NCBI GenBank assembly: GCA_033060915.1
Contig: CM065389.1
Coordinates: forward strand, 13,235,001-13,299,000
Length of the DNA: 64,000 bases
Reading direction: 5' to 3'
DNA from: Euryodendron excelsum
Lineage: Eukaryota > Streptophyta > Magnoliopsida > Ericales > Pentaphylacaceae
Numbering within the stretch: position 1 is the stretch's first letter; every line of letters starts with the position of its first letter. Below the pieces are notes generated by a model. That model worked only from the letters and a program-made list of their open reading frames with translations, ran no database searches and was not told the origin of the DNA. Shown here one piece after another: positions 1 through 11,064 of this stretch. A program made the position numbers and the translations under genes.

Positions 1-1290
1 TTAACATATAGACAATGGCTATCTTATATCACTCATTATCATATCATGATAAATTTTATATTTATACATATTGTACAGTTTCATCCTTATACAAGTGGAG
101 ATTTTCACCAAGTAAGCTTTAAAGTCAATTACGCCTTTCGGAGTGTTTATATTTACTCTTGACGAAATTTTTTCACATCACTCATTCAATATCTCTATTA
201 TACTTGTCTTTAACTTGATTGTTTTAATTGCTTAGGTAATTGAATATGTTCAATTCTTAGAACTTTGAGTTGTTGTGCACTTTTAACATGCCTCGAGGCC
301 ATCTTTGATCTTTTAAGCCATAGATTTCTTTGTTGATACAATTTCCTTGGACCCAATGTCAAATCTATTTCTTATCTTATCTTGTGCTAACTATAGCATT
401 GTTAAAGTTTTTTTCCCTAACAGAAAAATGCAAGTATCTTCACTTGTGAAAGTCAAATTGATAAAAGGGGGAGATGTTTTTACAATATGATGAAAGGAAA
501 AAAAAAAAAAAAAAGGAAAAGACAGTAAGAAAGAAGGAAAAAAAAAAGATGAAGAAGAAGAGGTTGTCTATTGAAAACAAAATCAAATGAAATAGAGAAA
601 TTGAAAGTGTGTATTCATTGATGAATTCATACATTGATCACACATGTTTTGAGACTTTATCCTTTCTTTCTTCTTACGTTATATCTCATGGCCAAGTTAC
701 AACCAAAACAAAGTGCTCGAGGATTTGAAGTGTACATTGCTTGTTCATTCACTCACTAAAGAATTCATCTATCAATTGCTTGTGTGGTTCTAACAATGAG
801 TATTCTTTCATGGAGCTATGTCAAGTCGTCTCCCACAATATATATTCACGTAATTTCTTTATGGTTGTCTCTTTTGATATCTTTTACATTTACTCTCTTA
901 CATGGACAATCAGTGTAAGATGCCTGAATTCTTTTTTTTTTAGAGAATATCCAGTGAAGTTGAATCAAGCTTAAAGGATGGCACTGTATTTTTATGTTGT
1001 AATACTTTTCTTATTATATAGTGATCACACACACACAAATCATTTCATATGTTGTTCTAAGACATTATCTTGCTTGTGTATTAAAATATATGATAAACAG
1101 AATATGCTTGTGTTTGATACATGCCATACTTTATCCTCATTTGTAGGCTACTTTTTGATATTTGTGGGTATCATCACTGGTAACCCTCACGAGACTATAC
1201 TCGTCCACTTGGGGTAACCTAGGATTTTAAAAGTTTAGTGCATAGGCTAAGTGCACTAGTGATCCCTATGAAAGTGGAGCATACCTTTTT
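1..1290 (+). other. Old Athila-like 3' non-coding remnant, AT-rich
   Basis: No gene is visible. The stretch at about 1140-1260 matches, in inverted orientation, the segment at about 12870-12970 next to LTR B: both carry a 'gtgggtatcat..actgg' start, 'ctcacgaga', 'ctcgtcca' and 'ggtaacctagg' in the same order. That segment lies between the extra ORF and the 3' LTR of an Athila-like element, so this end of the window is probably the same part of another copy in + orientation. A poly-A run sits near 500-515 and a GA-rich run near 520-560. The short open frames here look like chance. Confidence 0.4.
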
Positions 1291-1629
1291 AAGTATGTTT
1301 ATTTGTTTTGCTAAAGACTAGCAAAAACTTTGTTAGGAAGTGTGATTGTACTCTAAAACGTACAATCGAAGTCCTAAATTGTAAGTTATTATTAATATTT
1401 ATTAATATATTATTTATTATTTTAATGCAAGTTTGGTTTTTTGTTTTTATTTTTATATCTTGTGTAGATTTGAAATTAAAACCGAAAAAAATAACACCTA
1501 CATGCACATAGACATCTACAAATTAGTATATAATGTATCATATATAGATTATAATATATATAGTGGAATGAGTGAGTGAGTGTGATATATATATATTATA
1601 TTTTATATGTGTTATTTGGTGCAGGTGTG

Positions 1630-1862
1630 CATGAGAGGAGTAGATAAAGCAACCAAAGGAGAAGAAGACACGAGGAAAATAAAGAAAAGAAGAAGAAGGC
1701 AAGAGGAAATAAAGTAAAGAAGAAGAAAACAAAAGGAAATGAAGAAAATACGTTAAGAAGAAAGAAGAAAGAAGTAAAAAAAAAAGAAAGCAAGTGAGTT
1801 CGGTTATAAAGGAAATAGAAGAAGAGACGGGGAGTAGGAGAGGGAGCTGTAGAGGGGAGAGC
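1630..1862. repeat. Purine-rich GAAGAA-type low-complexity tract
   Basis: The + strand is almost all A and G, with irregular AAGAAG/GGAAAT repetition, so the - strand reads as long Leu/Phe/Ser-rich open frames. These frames are a by-product of composition and not genes. Confidence 0.7.
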
Positions 1863-2540
1863 AAGGTTTAGCGAGAGAGTTTAGAAAATTTTCTTACTGA
1901 TTAGTTTGTTTTTATTTTCGATCTTGTATTTTATTGTAATTAGTAATTAAATTATTTTTTAAGTTAAGCTTTTTTAATAGTATGAATAGTTAATTTTATT
2001 CTTGGAACCAATTATGAAAATCATCTGAGAATCTTAGAATTTTAACTGAGGTAATTGAGTTTTATTATATATCTGTTGAATATTTCAATTCTTGGTAATT
2101 AAATTCTAGATATTTCAAAAAACGTAAATTTTTTACTATGTTTGGTAATTTCTATGCACAAATCTTATTTTTGTATGGTTATTGCACAAATCGATGGTAA
2201 AAATATATGACTTTAATTTTATTATTCTAAGATTTAATAAAATGTTTTGAGTTACAAAACCTCAGTTAGAATTTTTGGTGAATCGGGTGATCGGATGAAT
2301 TAGGTCCAAAACTATTTTATTCCGTTTACTTTAAAGTCAAGTCAACAATTATCAATCTTCTAAAAATAAATTATTTTTCTTTGGCTACCTTTTCTGTAGT
2401 AATTGTCTAATTCTTATCGGTACTATTTAAGGTGAAATTCAAACCAGTCGATTTAGGTTTCAACTGAAGCCATTGCAACACTACAGTATTTAGCATGTCT
2501 TAGTTGATATCTAATCTGTTACTAGGGGTGAATTTTAGCA
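1863..2540 (+). mobile_element. Possible ancient LTR remnant
   Basis: The layout (tgtttttattttcgatcttgt, then 'ggtaatttctatgcacaaatc', then 'gtatggttattgcacaaatcg') loosely follows the order of motifs in the Athila-type LTRs elsewhere in the window ('aatatttatgcacaa', 'ggtataggtattgcac'). No termini, target duplication or coding remnant can be seen. This is a weak call from motif order only. Confidence 0.3.
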
Positions 2541-5500
2541 CCTAAGTTTTGCATGTTCTATTAATTGATCCATATGGATCAACTCTGGTATTATTAGATT
2601 TTTATTTACTGTTTCGCCACACTTGCACTTGGGTATTTTTAATAAATTATCATATTTTAGGGTGAATCACTATACAAACATTAATGTGGTTGTTTGTAGT
2701 CTTTTTATTTCACACCAAAACATCCCCCATCATAATTCCTGATTTTCAAAAACCTACTGTCACAGTTTTCTCTACTAAATAAAATCCCCTACAGCTAACG
2801 ATCATGCATTATTTTTACCCTTCTTCCAAAAAGGGAGGTCGCTAGACATACTGAATCCCCAACTTGGACGGTTAGGAATGAAAAATGCTACCCTTACAAA
2901 CTGTTCATTCAAAAAATTTCAGTGGAATGATGTCAATAATATTTTTATAATTAAAAATATGATAATAAGTGTTTTGTTTGAAATTAAAAAACTCTTATTT
3001 AATTACATTATTCTTTTGTATATGAATATGATTGCAAGATTATCAGTAAAAATTGTCATGACAGATGTTTTGTTTATAGTAAAAAATTCTCAATCAAAAT
3101 CATTTTATAAAAAAAATTTGTATAAATTTTTTAATTATATAACATTACTTTTATGTAAAATTTGTTCTTTATTCAATGCGTGAACACATGTCGCTAAGCC
3201 GCTAAGTTAAAATGGCTACAAAGCAGATATGTACCGTTTTATTCCCGTATTGTTTGTCAAATTTTTTTAATGTGTATTATAAAAAAAAAAGTTGTATTAA
3301 ACATATATGTATTTTTTATTGTAACTTTTAAAAAAAGAATTGTATTAAATCAATATATTTTATTTTTGTGCCAAAATTTTTACTATATATTTTTTAAATA
3401 TAATTGTATTAAACCGTACATGTTATATTTTCTTTTGTTTTTGCAACCTCATATTTTATTTACCATGCCCTCTAGAACTAGAGATGTGTTGGTTGGCTAG
3501 AGATACCCAAATCTTGAATTAGTCACTTTCAACAATTAATAATTTGATCTAGATAAAGTACTTTTATAAATGGCTAATTTTTTTTTCCTGGCATGGATAA
3601 TTTCCTAATTAAAGTGTAACCATATGGATATCCGTGCCAGTGTTTTCGCATTCATAATGCAAATGACTTTCGCTACCCTGATTTAATTGGTAAGTGACAC
3701 TTTCCACTGGCCACAGAAGAAGTGACTGACTATTCAGGAAAAGTTAAAGCCAAGGAAAGTGAAAGGCTGATCTGATAATAAATTAGTCGTTTCATCATAA
3801 CCAAGGGATAAAATGGCCGGTGGTGGAGCCCAATTGAATGGCAGCTAGTACCTAGGCCTGTCTCGGCAAAGGGTATATTACCCTAGATATTCACTTCCCA
3901 ACAGTTCAGCCCCGGCCCACATACTTATCAGAATGTTCTATATCTATATCTCTATCGATATATATATATATATATGTATGTATATGTAATCTTCTTATTT
4001 TTCCATTGTGGTATGAGTAAACTAGTAAATCATTATTATTTTGATACCCTCTCAACCACACCATTGATCGAGTCTAACAAAAATAAAACCCATATCATAA
4101 AGGTCGTATCAAGCACACAATGATCCTTTTTTTTCTATTGTTTTTTTCGATAAAAGGATTAATTTTTGAGACTCACACTTTACTAAAGTGCTCAACATAT
4201 GGCATTTGTAATCACACCAAGTCACAACCTCTAAATAAAGTTGATAGTATGTACTCATTATTAGTTTTTGAACCTTACAAATTGTTAAGGTCAATGACCC
4301 CATCATGTGAAAGTAACAATGTTGAATCGAAGTGATTAGTAAGGATCGATACTGTTTTTATTATTCTTATTCAATGGACAGTTTAGATCAGGGAACAAAA
4401 TTTGTTTAGTTCTGATTATCCATACACAAAGAAACACATATATTTAGTAATCTATCATGTTCACACCTATTATTTTCAATTCCAAGAATCAAACCATTTG
4501 ACCCATAAAAGGAGGATCAAGATATTCACATTTATGAGAATAAAAAAAAATTAGGTGGGGGTGTTCGAGATGATTGTGACCCATAAAAAGAGGATCTGAA
4601 TGATTATAATTTTTCTTTCTTTTGGCTTTGCCCACTTGTTCTTTCTTTTGTAGACACGCGACATTGAAACATATAAACTGTACAAAATATCTAGATTTTA
4701 TCCTCCCTATGGTGGTATAGAAATTGTTTACAATGATCAAGTAGGGTACATGAAGCAAAGTTTTAGATACACAACTTGCCTCACTGTGTCTTTTTCTCAA
4801 GAACATAACCTCAGTGTTTCAATCTTCTCACACCATATTTCTTCAATCCCACAGGACCATATACCCCTATATTAAGAGAATTTATAGGTGAATTATATTA
4901 TATGAGGAATTAACAACTCTTCGAAAATGCAGGTATTCTTGCTCCTGCTCAATTCATTCTTCCAGCAGCAATACATTTTGTGATGTACTTTAAGAGAGTT
5001 TCAAACACAGATAGTTCAGAAAATATTTGCTCTTCATGTCACATCAGCTTATAATCACAACTTATTGATTTGTTGATGTGATTATGAGAAGCATGGAATA
5101 CGTGTGTAGATATATTCTATGCTCCGAAACACTTTGTCCTTAAAAAATATTGAGACGTGGTATCATCTGGATATTTTGCTTTGGTGGCCACATGGACATC
5201 CACGATCGTGTTGCCACGTTTGTCCAATGACATTTTAAAACAAAAAAAGGGGATAAATTGCTGGGACCTACGACTTCATATGGCTTATCCAGCTGGGTTG
5301 GCTTCATGTGATGCATCCACTCTCAACCTAACCTTCAAACACTAATCTAACACCAATTAATGGATGTCAGGCTCCACAAGATGTGAATGTGTAACTCGTT
5401 GCGTTGCAAGGCCCATGAATTATTGTGAGCCTCAACGGCAACCATACAGGACTAGAAGTAGGGCCTTAACTTGGGCAGTTAGGCCAGGCCTAACTTTAAA

Positions 5501-6600
5501 CATTAAACAAAGAAGTCTGAAGCATGCCCCACCATGATGAGTTGCCATTGTTCAGACAGAGCTTTGGTTAGTCTCGATTGTGGTGTTCTCATAACGTCCA
5601 TCAATTAAATGCAATGACAAATTAAAAATTAATGTAAGGGATTTATTAGAATATTGGAAAACAAAAGAAGATTAACAGAATCAAAATAAACAATAATTGA
5701 AATCAATAGAAACTATTTAAGTTTACAGCATCTTCAACGTATTTATTTTTAATATATATATATACATGGTCAGGGCTTATATTACATCAACGTAAATACA
5801 TCACAAGAATCATATAATACTGTAGAAATAGACAGGGATCAAGTAGGCCCTGGTTTCCCAAAGCATCAACCAAAGCTCAAGAAAGCATCAGTTCAATTAG
5901 TTCTCGCAACTCAAGCCCCACCTATGTACATGTAGAAACTTCAACTCATGGTAACCAAGGGTCTCTATGGCCTAGGTCAAGCCTCAACAACACGACTTGC
6001 AGGCCTACCAAGGGTCTCTATGGCCAGCCTGCTCTATCTTAAAAGCTAGAGTGAATTGGAATATTGGAAGGTCACACACACTCCACAAGTTCATTAGAAA
6101 GCAGTAGAAAGTTATCCACAGGCCCAGATGAGTAGGTTCAACAGTGTGCGTGCACTTCAACGTGATAATAATTTATATGTAAGTTCATATTGGTCTGTAC
6201 CGGACCATCACAGATAACATCGTGTAATGCCATGGAATATTGTGCAGAGATGTGGTGGTATCAACAACATGGCACCAATATATTGCCAAGATGGAGAAAA
6301 AAAAATCCAATTGGATGACAGCGTTGAGGCCTCACCGCATGCAGCCCAACTAGGAACCTTAGATGATCAACATTTCCCCAATTCATTGTGCGTAATTCCC
6401 TTGAATTGAGATGTATAATAGTGTAGAAGTACATCATATATTCATATCCACAATTCAATAATTTGGTCCTTAAAACCAGCGCCTAATATTGATCATAAAC
6501 GAAATATTATACAGAAATACATATCAAATTGCAGCAATATTGTCGTTTGAATTTGATATAAATGCAGTAAAATTTTATATAATATATGTCTAGATGATAA
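2541..6600. other. AT-rich intergenic DNA, no gene recognised
   Basis: I see no coding signal. The segment at about 2890-3160 (runs such as 'aatatttttataattaaaaa') resembles AT-rich DNA at 37310-37440 and 40450-40600, so it may be an old repeat. A TA microsatellite lies at about 3958-3986. A 19-bp direct repeat (accaagggtctctatggcc) occurs at 5954-5972 and again at 6007-6025. Confidence 0.5.
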
Positions 6601-6632
6601 AATGCCGCAGTAATAATGTCCCAAAAACTTAC

Positions 6633-6875
6633 TTGCAACACCTAATCCAAGCCCAGATGATGCAGCATTGGCAGGTCTACAGCCATTGAGACTCCCCTGT
6701 CAAATCTTTTGCTAATCTGGATTCAATTTGGAAAACTTACCTTTATTGACAGATCCAATTCCAGATGGTGCTGTATTGCCAGGTCCACACTCAGTCATGA
6801 ATCTTTTACCAAATCTTCCACTAATAGAGACTCATTGTCCAAATGTTCTACCAATCTTGATTAATTCTTCCACTT
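6633..6875 (-). pseudogene. Two duplicated exon-like segments of an unrecognised small gene
   Basis: On the - strand, 6875-6741 opens after a 'tttaggcag' acceptor, reads through one stop, and ends at a GTAAGT donor with the residues GPGNTAPSGIGSVNK. Then 6696-6633 opens after 'gacag' and ends at another GTAAGT, with RPANAASSGLGLGVA. The two segments share the nucleotide pattern around TG-GACCTG-CAAT-C-GCA-CATCTGG-TTGGAT followed by a donor, so they look like tandemly duplicated short exons. I do not recognise the family. Short repeated exons of this kind are typical of small secreted peptide precursors, but this is only a guess. No start exon, signal peptide or stop could be placed. Confidence 0.25.
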
Positions 6876-6939
6876 CTGCCTAAATATCAATTTTACAATT
6901 TACTTTTTGTACTTAGATATTGGAGATATAGGTTATATT

Positions 6940-7760
6940 TGAGAGTACTGTAGCGAGAGAAACTCTATTTTTCTTTATTTTGTTGCACTTTTCTTTATTT
7001 TCCTAACAACCAAACACTACTTTTCTTCCAAGTTAATACAAGATCTATAGATTCTCATGTCTTCTCTACATTTCTACATGTTTTCTACCATGGAATCCAG
7101 TAGCTAAACCCCAATTTGGGTGCAATTGTAAAAATTTGTGAAGGATCTTCAAGGATTGCTATGGAGATATATGAACCTCATTGAACTATCTTATAATTTC
7201 TCTAATTTCACTTGATTGAGTTCTAGATTCATTTGAAAACTTAAATTCATAACACAACTAGACAATTCCTATACACAATTCTTCAATTAGTATAGAGATT
7301 GTACAAATCTAAGGTTTGAATTTATGATTCCAACAATTGCACGCAATTCTAGTATCAATTAAGTGAGAATTTAAGATTTTATAATCTAAATTCTCCGAAT
7401 CAATGATCCATAGAGTGATCCTTGATTTGAGTTAATAAATCCTCTATTGAAATCATTGTTGAACTTGGTAGATTTGATCAATTGCATCACAATCTCCTTT
7501 AATTGCCTTAGATCTCAATTGCTTTGTTTAAGTTGATAATTTAGTTGCTAATTGTTCTTAAATTCCTTAATATAGTTGTTGAATGTCAATTAGCTTTATT
7601 TGAATTACCTAGTTGTTAGTAAATCACCCTTCTCAAAACTAAAAGATTTTTGGTCTATTTTTGTTACCTCTAGATTTAATTTCATTTGATTTGTAAGCTA
7701 AATTTGAGTGAATTCATTGTGAGTTCAGCGTCAATTTCTATATTGAAATAAATTCTATGA
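6940..7760 (+). mobile_element. Diverged Athila-type LTR remnant
   Basis: The order of motifs matches the + strand LTRs at 15205-16437 and 48199-49684: 'taacaaccaaacactac', a 'ggaatccagtagctaaac' block, 'tgggtgcaattgt', 'gatcttcaagg', 'ttgattgagttctagattcatttg', 'acttaaattcataac', and a block ending in 'cttgatttgagtt'. Spacing is similar but there are many substitutions. The termini are not recognisable. A TTCGAA-rich cluster follows at about 7825-7935. Confidence 0.6.
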
Positions 7761-8180
7761 GAATAACGATAACTAGTGATTAACCGGTAAACTACATTAC
7801 GAAACCGTATGGTTGCAGGATTCGAATCAGTGGTATTCGAACGCCCTTCCGCAACGTTCGAACGCTAAGCTTGACCATTTGAACGGCTGACATGGGCTGA
7901 CATCATGCATTCGAACGCCTTTTGGAACTGTTTAAACGATAGATTGTAATTTCACCCGAATTTACCCTTTTTCGCATAGAAATACTGTTTACAATAAACA
8001 AAGTTAGTAATAAGTTATGACTAAAACGACAAATAATTTTGTTCTAAATCTAACAGAGAACTAATTAAGACATGTACATTATACTTTTAGAGTACAATCA
8101 ATTAACTAAATTTTTTATTTTGGGTTACAAAGGCAGGCCGAAGCCCAAGCTAGATCCTACCCCCACGTGGGACACCCCCA
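7761..8180. other. Remnant with TTCGAA-type palindrome cluster
   Basis: Positions 7825-7935 contain several ATTCGAA/GTTCGAACG motifs like those in the Athila-type LTRs (12110-12370, 20480-20575). No gene is recognised. A perfect CCCACGTGGG palindrome (G-box core) lies at 8162-8171, but it is 1.4 kb from ASR1. Confidence 0.4.
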
Positions 8181-8600
8181 CCTTCCAAATCAGCAATCAG
8201 CAACCGACCAAGGGACACAGGAGGGTCTTTGAAGATTCGACAGTGCAGCAATGTTCTAACGACCTCTCGTGCTAGTTTATCCGCTCAAGCATTCGTAGCT
8301 CATACAGATCCAATTCCTTCCCAGTAGATCCCGAATTTTCAAGACTAAATTTGCCAGCGGATGGTAATCAGTCACATCTCTAATGAACCTCAAAGCTTCC
8401 TGAGAATCTGATTAGAGAACAACCATTCGCATACCTTCTTCCCAAGCCAGTTTTAAACCTTGCCAGATGGCCCGAATTTCTGCACCCAAAGGAGTTGTCC
8501 ACCCAATACTGCCCTGGAAACCCACCAGGATTGCCCAAGGATGCACCATCAATGTTTATCTTAACCCATGAAGGAGCAGGTAAAGACTATTGTACCATCA
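8180..8600 (-). pseudogene. LINE-type RNase H domain fragment, frameshifted
   Basis: Reading the - strand from about 8580, the frame gives PAPSWVKINIDGASLGNPGG, the usual start of the plant RNase H-like domain found at the end of LINE ORF2 proteins (WVKxNxDGAxxGNPG). After GGF the frame must shift. It then gives AEIRAIWQGLKLAWEEG, MRMVVL, a stop, and SDSQEALRFIRDVTDYHP, which matches the rest of the fold including the DS catalytic region. One frameshift and at least two stops show it is dead. The reverse transcriptase part is not present, so this is a short relic. A host-domesticated RNase H gene is possible but unlikely given the breaks. Confidence 0.7.
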
Positions 8601-9481
8601 CTTGCTGAACAAGAGATGTATCAGAAAAATTCATTTTTGCGTTAAGTAACTCCTGTGCTTGGCGAATAATAACTTCATTAACTAGTTTAGCTCCTTCTCC
8701 CATCAATCAAATCACAATGAAGGTAAACTCAATGGTGGGGACTCCGAAATTTCAAAAAGTAGAGCCAAATAGAATTTTTTTAATTGTACCATTATACCAA
8801 TTATCAATTATTGTCGCTTAAATTCAAGTTCACTACATAAAAAGGAAATTATATTGAATGTAGTATCTGAAAAATAAATAGGTTACTTTTCCACTAAATT
8901 TTTTCTTCTAGATTAGAGAGACAAACAAAATTACTTAGATTAGGAGAGCCAATACATCTATTATACCATAAATACTCAAAAATATATGAAGTCTAAGGTA
9001 ACTTTTCAAAACTTTGCAGCTACGTGACCTCCCCGCCCCTCTTTAAGGTCTATGATTGGGTGTACCTTCCTTCCATACGAAAGCATATAAGATTAAGGGG
9101 CATAATAATAATCTAATCCAAATTTCACCCACTACCATTACATGATATGCTAGTGGTGTCCCACATTTGAAATATCAGCAAATTAAAGCGAATTTTCCAC
9201 GTATGAGATGTTACATTTTCATTCTTAGGGCATAAGCACACGGATTGGTAGGGTTCAAGTTTTGATTTTCAACATCTCGTTCACAATACACACGTAAACA
9301 AAGGTACTAACCTTCGAAGAAACACCTGAGACAAACAACGTTCAACCTCACATGAAAACAGAGACCTAGTAAGCAAACAAAACACGGCATAGCTAAAGAA
9401 CTCATTTTTATTCGAAGCTTCATATCCTGACCTTCCATTACAAGCGTGTTAATGCCACCCCAGAAACGCGTTACAATCACG
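8601..9481 (+). promoter_or_regulatory. ASR1 upstream region, shared with ASR2
   Basis: From about 9115 the sequence aligns with the region upstream of ASR2: 'gatatgctagtggtgtcccac' at about 9148 recurs at about 37939, 'cacaatacacacgtaaacaa' at about 9282 recurs at about 38042, and 'acaagcgtgttaatgccaccc' is also shared. ACGT cores typical of ABA-responsive elements occur at 9020-9028 (ctacgtgac), 9198-9204 (ccacgta) and about 9290-9298. Those at 9198 and next to the TATA box are missing in the ASR2 and ASR3 copies. Function is inferred only. Confidence 0.55.
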
Positions 9482-9490
9482 TATAAATAG
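9482..9490 (+). promoter_or_regulatory. ASR1 TATA box
   Basis: TATAAATAG, 128 bp before the ATG, conserved at the same distance in ASR2 (38302-38310) and, as TATAAATAT, in ASR3 (about 42813). In ASR1 only, it is directly preceded by CACG, which creates an ACGT core (cacgtataaatag). Confidence 0.75.
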
Positions 9491-9617
9491 CAATACTTTC
9501 GTTAGTCTTCCAAAGGAAAGGCCATCGATCAAAAACCTTTCAAATTAATAATAGCTTTCGCGTACACGCTACTACTTTTGCCTTCTCACTGTCATTATAT
9601 TTTTGCAACCATCACCC

Positions 9618-10583
9618 ATGGCTGAACAGAAGCATCACCACCTCCAGCGCCTCCACCACCACAAGGAGGAGGAAGGGAAGCCCCATAATTACGAGAAAGA
9701 GGCGAAGCAACACAAGCACCGTGAGCACCTCGGCCAGCTCGGTGCCGTTGCTGCTGGCACTTATGCATTGGTAATGTTCTAATACTTGCTATATATATAA
9801 ATATCTATATGCTTTGTGTATAATTGTATGTGTGACGAATTGGCATTTGTAACTTGAATTACAAGGAATGAATTCTCGAGCAGCCCAAGCAAGCACAATT
9901 GTGCATGGTGGTGCATGCGGTCATTAGTAAGACGAGAATTAGAGCCCCTTATATATTTAAGTTTGATAAAACAACTGAATAGCACTCAATACCGTTTTGG
10001 TATATGATGATTTTCTTCCACTTTATCATGATCATAATAGCCTGATCATATCACTGAACTAGTCAACGGAATTGAGAACTGCAAGTGCTTAAAGAAAATT
10101 TTACATGCAGAGAGAAACTTGTTGTTTCTCATGAACTGCATTCAGAAAACAGATTTTACGAACAATAGAATCTGACAAAAAATTGTTCCACATAAAATTC
10201 TTATTTTAATTTTTATTACACTTTTTAAAGAAAAAGAAGACATATTATAACTTTTTTTTTACCCCTTTATTCATTTAAACGCTTTTGTTTTTTTTTTTTT
10301 TTTTCTTTCGGTGATCATTCACAAATGTTATATATAGTTCATTTTTTTTAATTCTTTTCCTCATTGTTGGAATTTCCACATAATGAAATTAAATTTTCAG
10401 CATGAGAAGCACAAGGCCAAAAAAGACCCAGAGCATGCCCACAAGCACAAGATAAAGGAAGAAATTGCAATTGCAGTTGCTGTTGGAGTTGCTGGGTATG
10501 CATTCCACGAGCATCATGAGAAGAAAGCAGCCAAGAAGGAAGCAAAAGCTCATGGACAGAAGCATCACCACCACCAGTTTTAA
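9618..10583 (+). CDS. ASR: ABA/WDS (ASR) stress protein, copy 1, two exons
   Basis: Exon 1 is 9618-9770 (51 codons, ending before GTAATG). The intron is 9771-10400 (630 bp, acceptor ttttcag). Exon 2 is 10401-10583 (60 codons and TAA), giving a protein of 111 aa, normal for the family. The N-terminus is His-rich (MAEQKHHHL.., then HHHKEEE). The ABA/WDS domain runs from about residue 35 across the exon junction: [14 protein letters not shown] then [21 protein letters not shown], an Ala/Val-rich helix, and FHEHHEKK. The Lys/His-rich tail ([18 protein letters not shown]) fits a nuclear localisation signal. Known family members are small hydrophilic zinc-binding proteins that act as chaperones and DNA-binding regulators during drought, ABA response and ripening. 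The start is the first ATG after the TATA box and is conserved in copy 2. Phase-0 intron position is the same in both copies. No breaks are seen. Confidence 0.93.
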
Positions 10584-10594
10584 TTTTTTGACTT

Positions 10595-10752
10595 AGGTTA
10601 CGTTTGGATCAAGAATTTCGTGATGGAAAAGAAAATGAAAAAGAAAGATGAGGAAAAAGAGAGCAAAAATTCTCTTTCATTTTGTTTTCTGTTTTCTTGG
10701 ATTTTCTTTTTCTTTTACTTTTTTTTCTTGATAAATCCCAATTCCAAGCACT
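10595..10752. mobile_element. MITE-like purine/pyrimidine foldback
   Basis: The left arm (acgtttggatcaagaat followed by an A/G-rich run) is imperfectly complementary to the right arm (a C/T-rich run ending ttgataaatcccaattcca). It lies 12 bp after the ASR1 stop. The matching 3' flank of ASR2 (39386-39480) lacks it, although both genes share the later 'ctgttaggtttgct' segment, so it looks like an insertion. No exact target duplication was identified. Confidence 0.5.
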
Positions 10753-10939
10753 GATTCTCTCCACGTATTCTTTTATTTATTTATTCTTCTTAACAATGTA
10801 GTGAGAAGCTTTATACTCTAAATAATCATATGGCCTGTTAGGTTTGCTGACTAGGTCTTTATGTGATAATTTTTGAACTTTTGTTTACGTGAAAAGGTGG
10901 AACAAGGTTACCGGTATGGCCTTAGCCATTGATTTCCTT

Positions 10940-11064
10940 GCTGTGATAGATGAATGGCGAAGTAGTCTGCTGGATTTCGAGTGGACTAAGGTTCATGTTC
11001 TAGCACGCCTTTTCCAGTCCCTTGTGCGAAAGTATGCTCCCCGTCAACGGCGCTAAAAATTGCT
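10940..11064 (-). other. PBS-like internal fragment next to LTR B
   Basis: On the - strand, directly after LTR B, the sequence reads caatttttagcgccgttgac then ggggagc. This is close to the tRNA-Asp-type primer site used by Athila/Tat elements (TGGCGCCGTTGCCGGGGA). It means internal retroelement sequence lies on this side of the LTR, although only about 100 bp of it remain before the ASR1 3' flank. Confidence 0.5.

Noticed and set aside
1538..1864. Leu/Ser/Phe-rich - strand frames
   Set aside because: Complement of a GAAGAA-type purine tract, no start or domain support.
5954..6025. 19-bp direct repeat accaagggtctctatggcc, 53 bp apart
   Set aside because: Not flanking any recognisable element (the interval is too short for a transposon); probably a small local duplication.
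10389..10574. Hydrophobic - strand frame opposite ASR1 exon 2
   Set aside because: Shadow of the ASR Lys/His codons; the spliced + strand gene explains the sequence.
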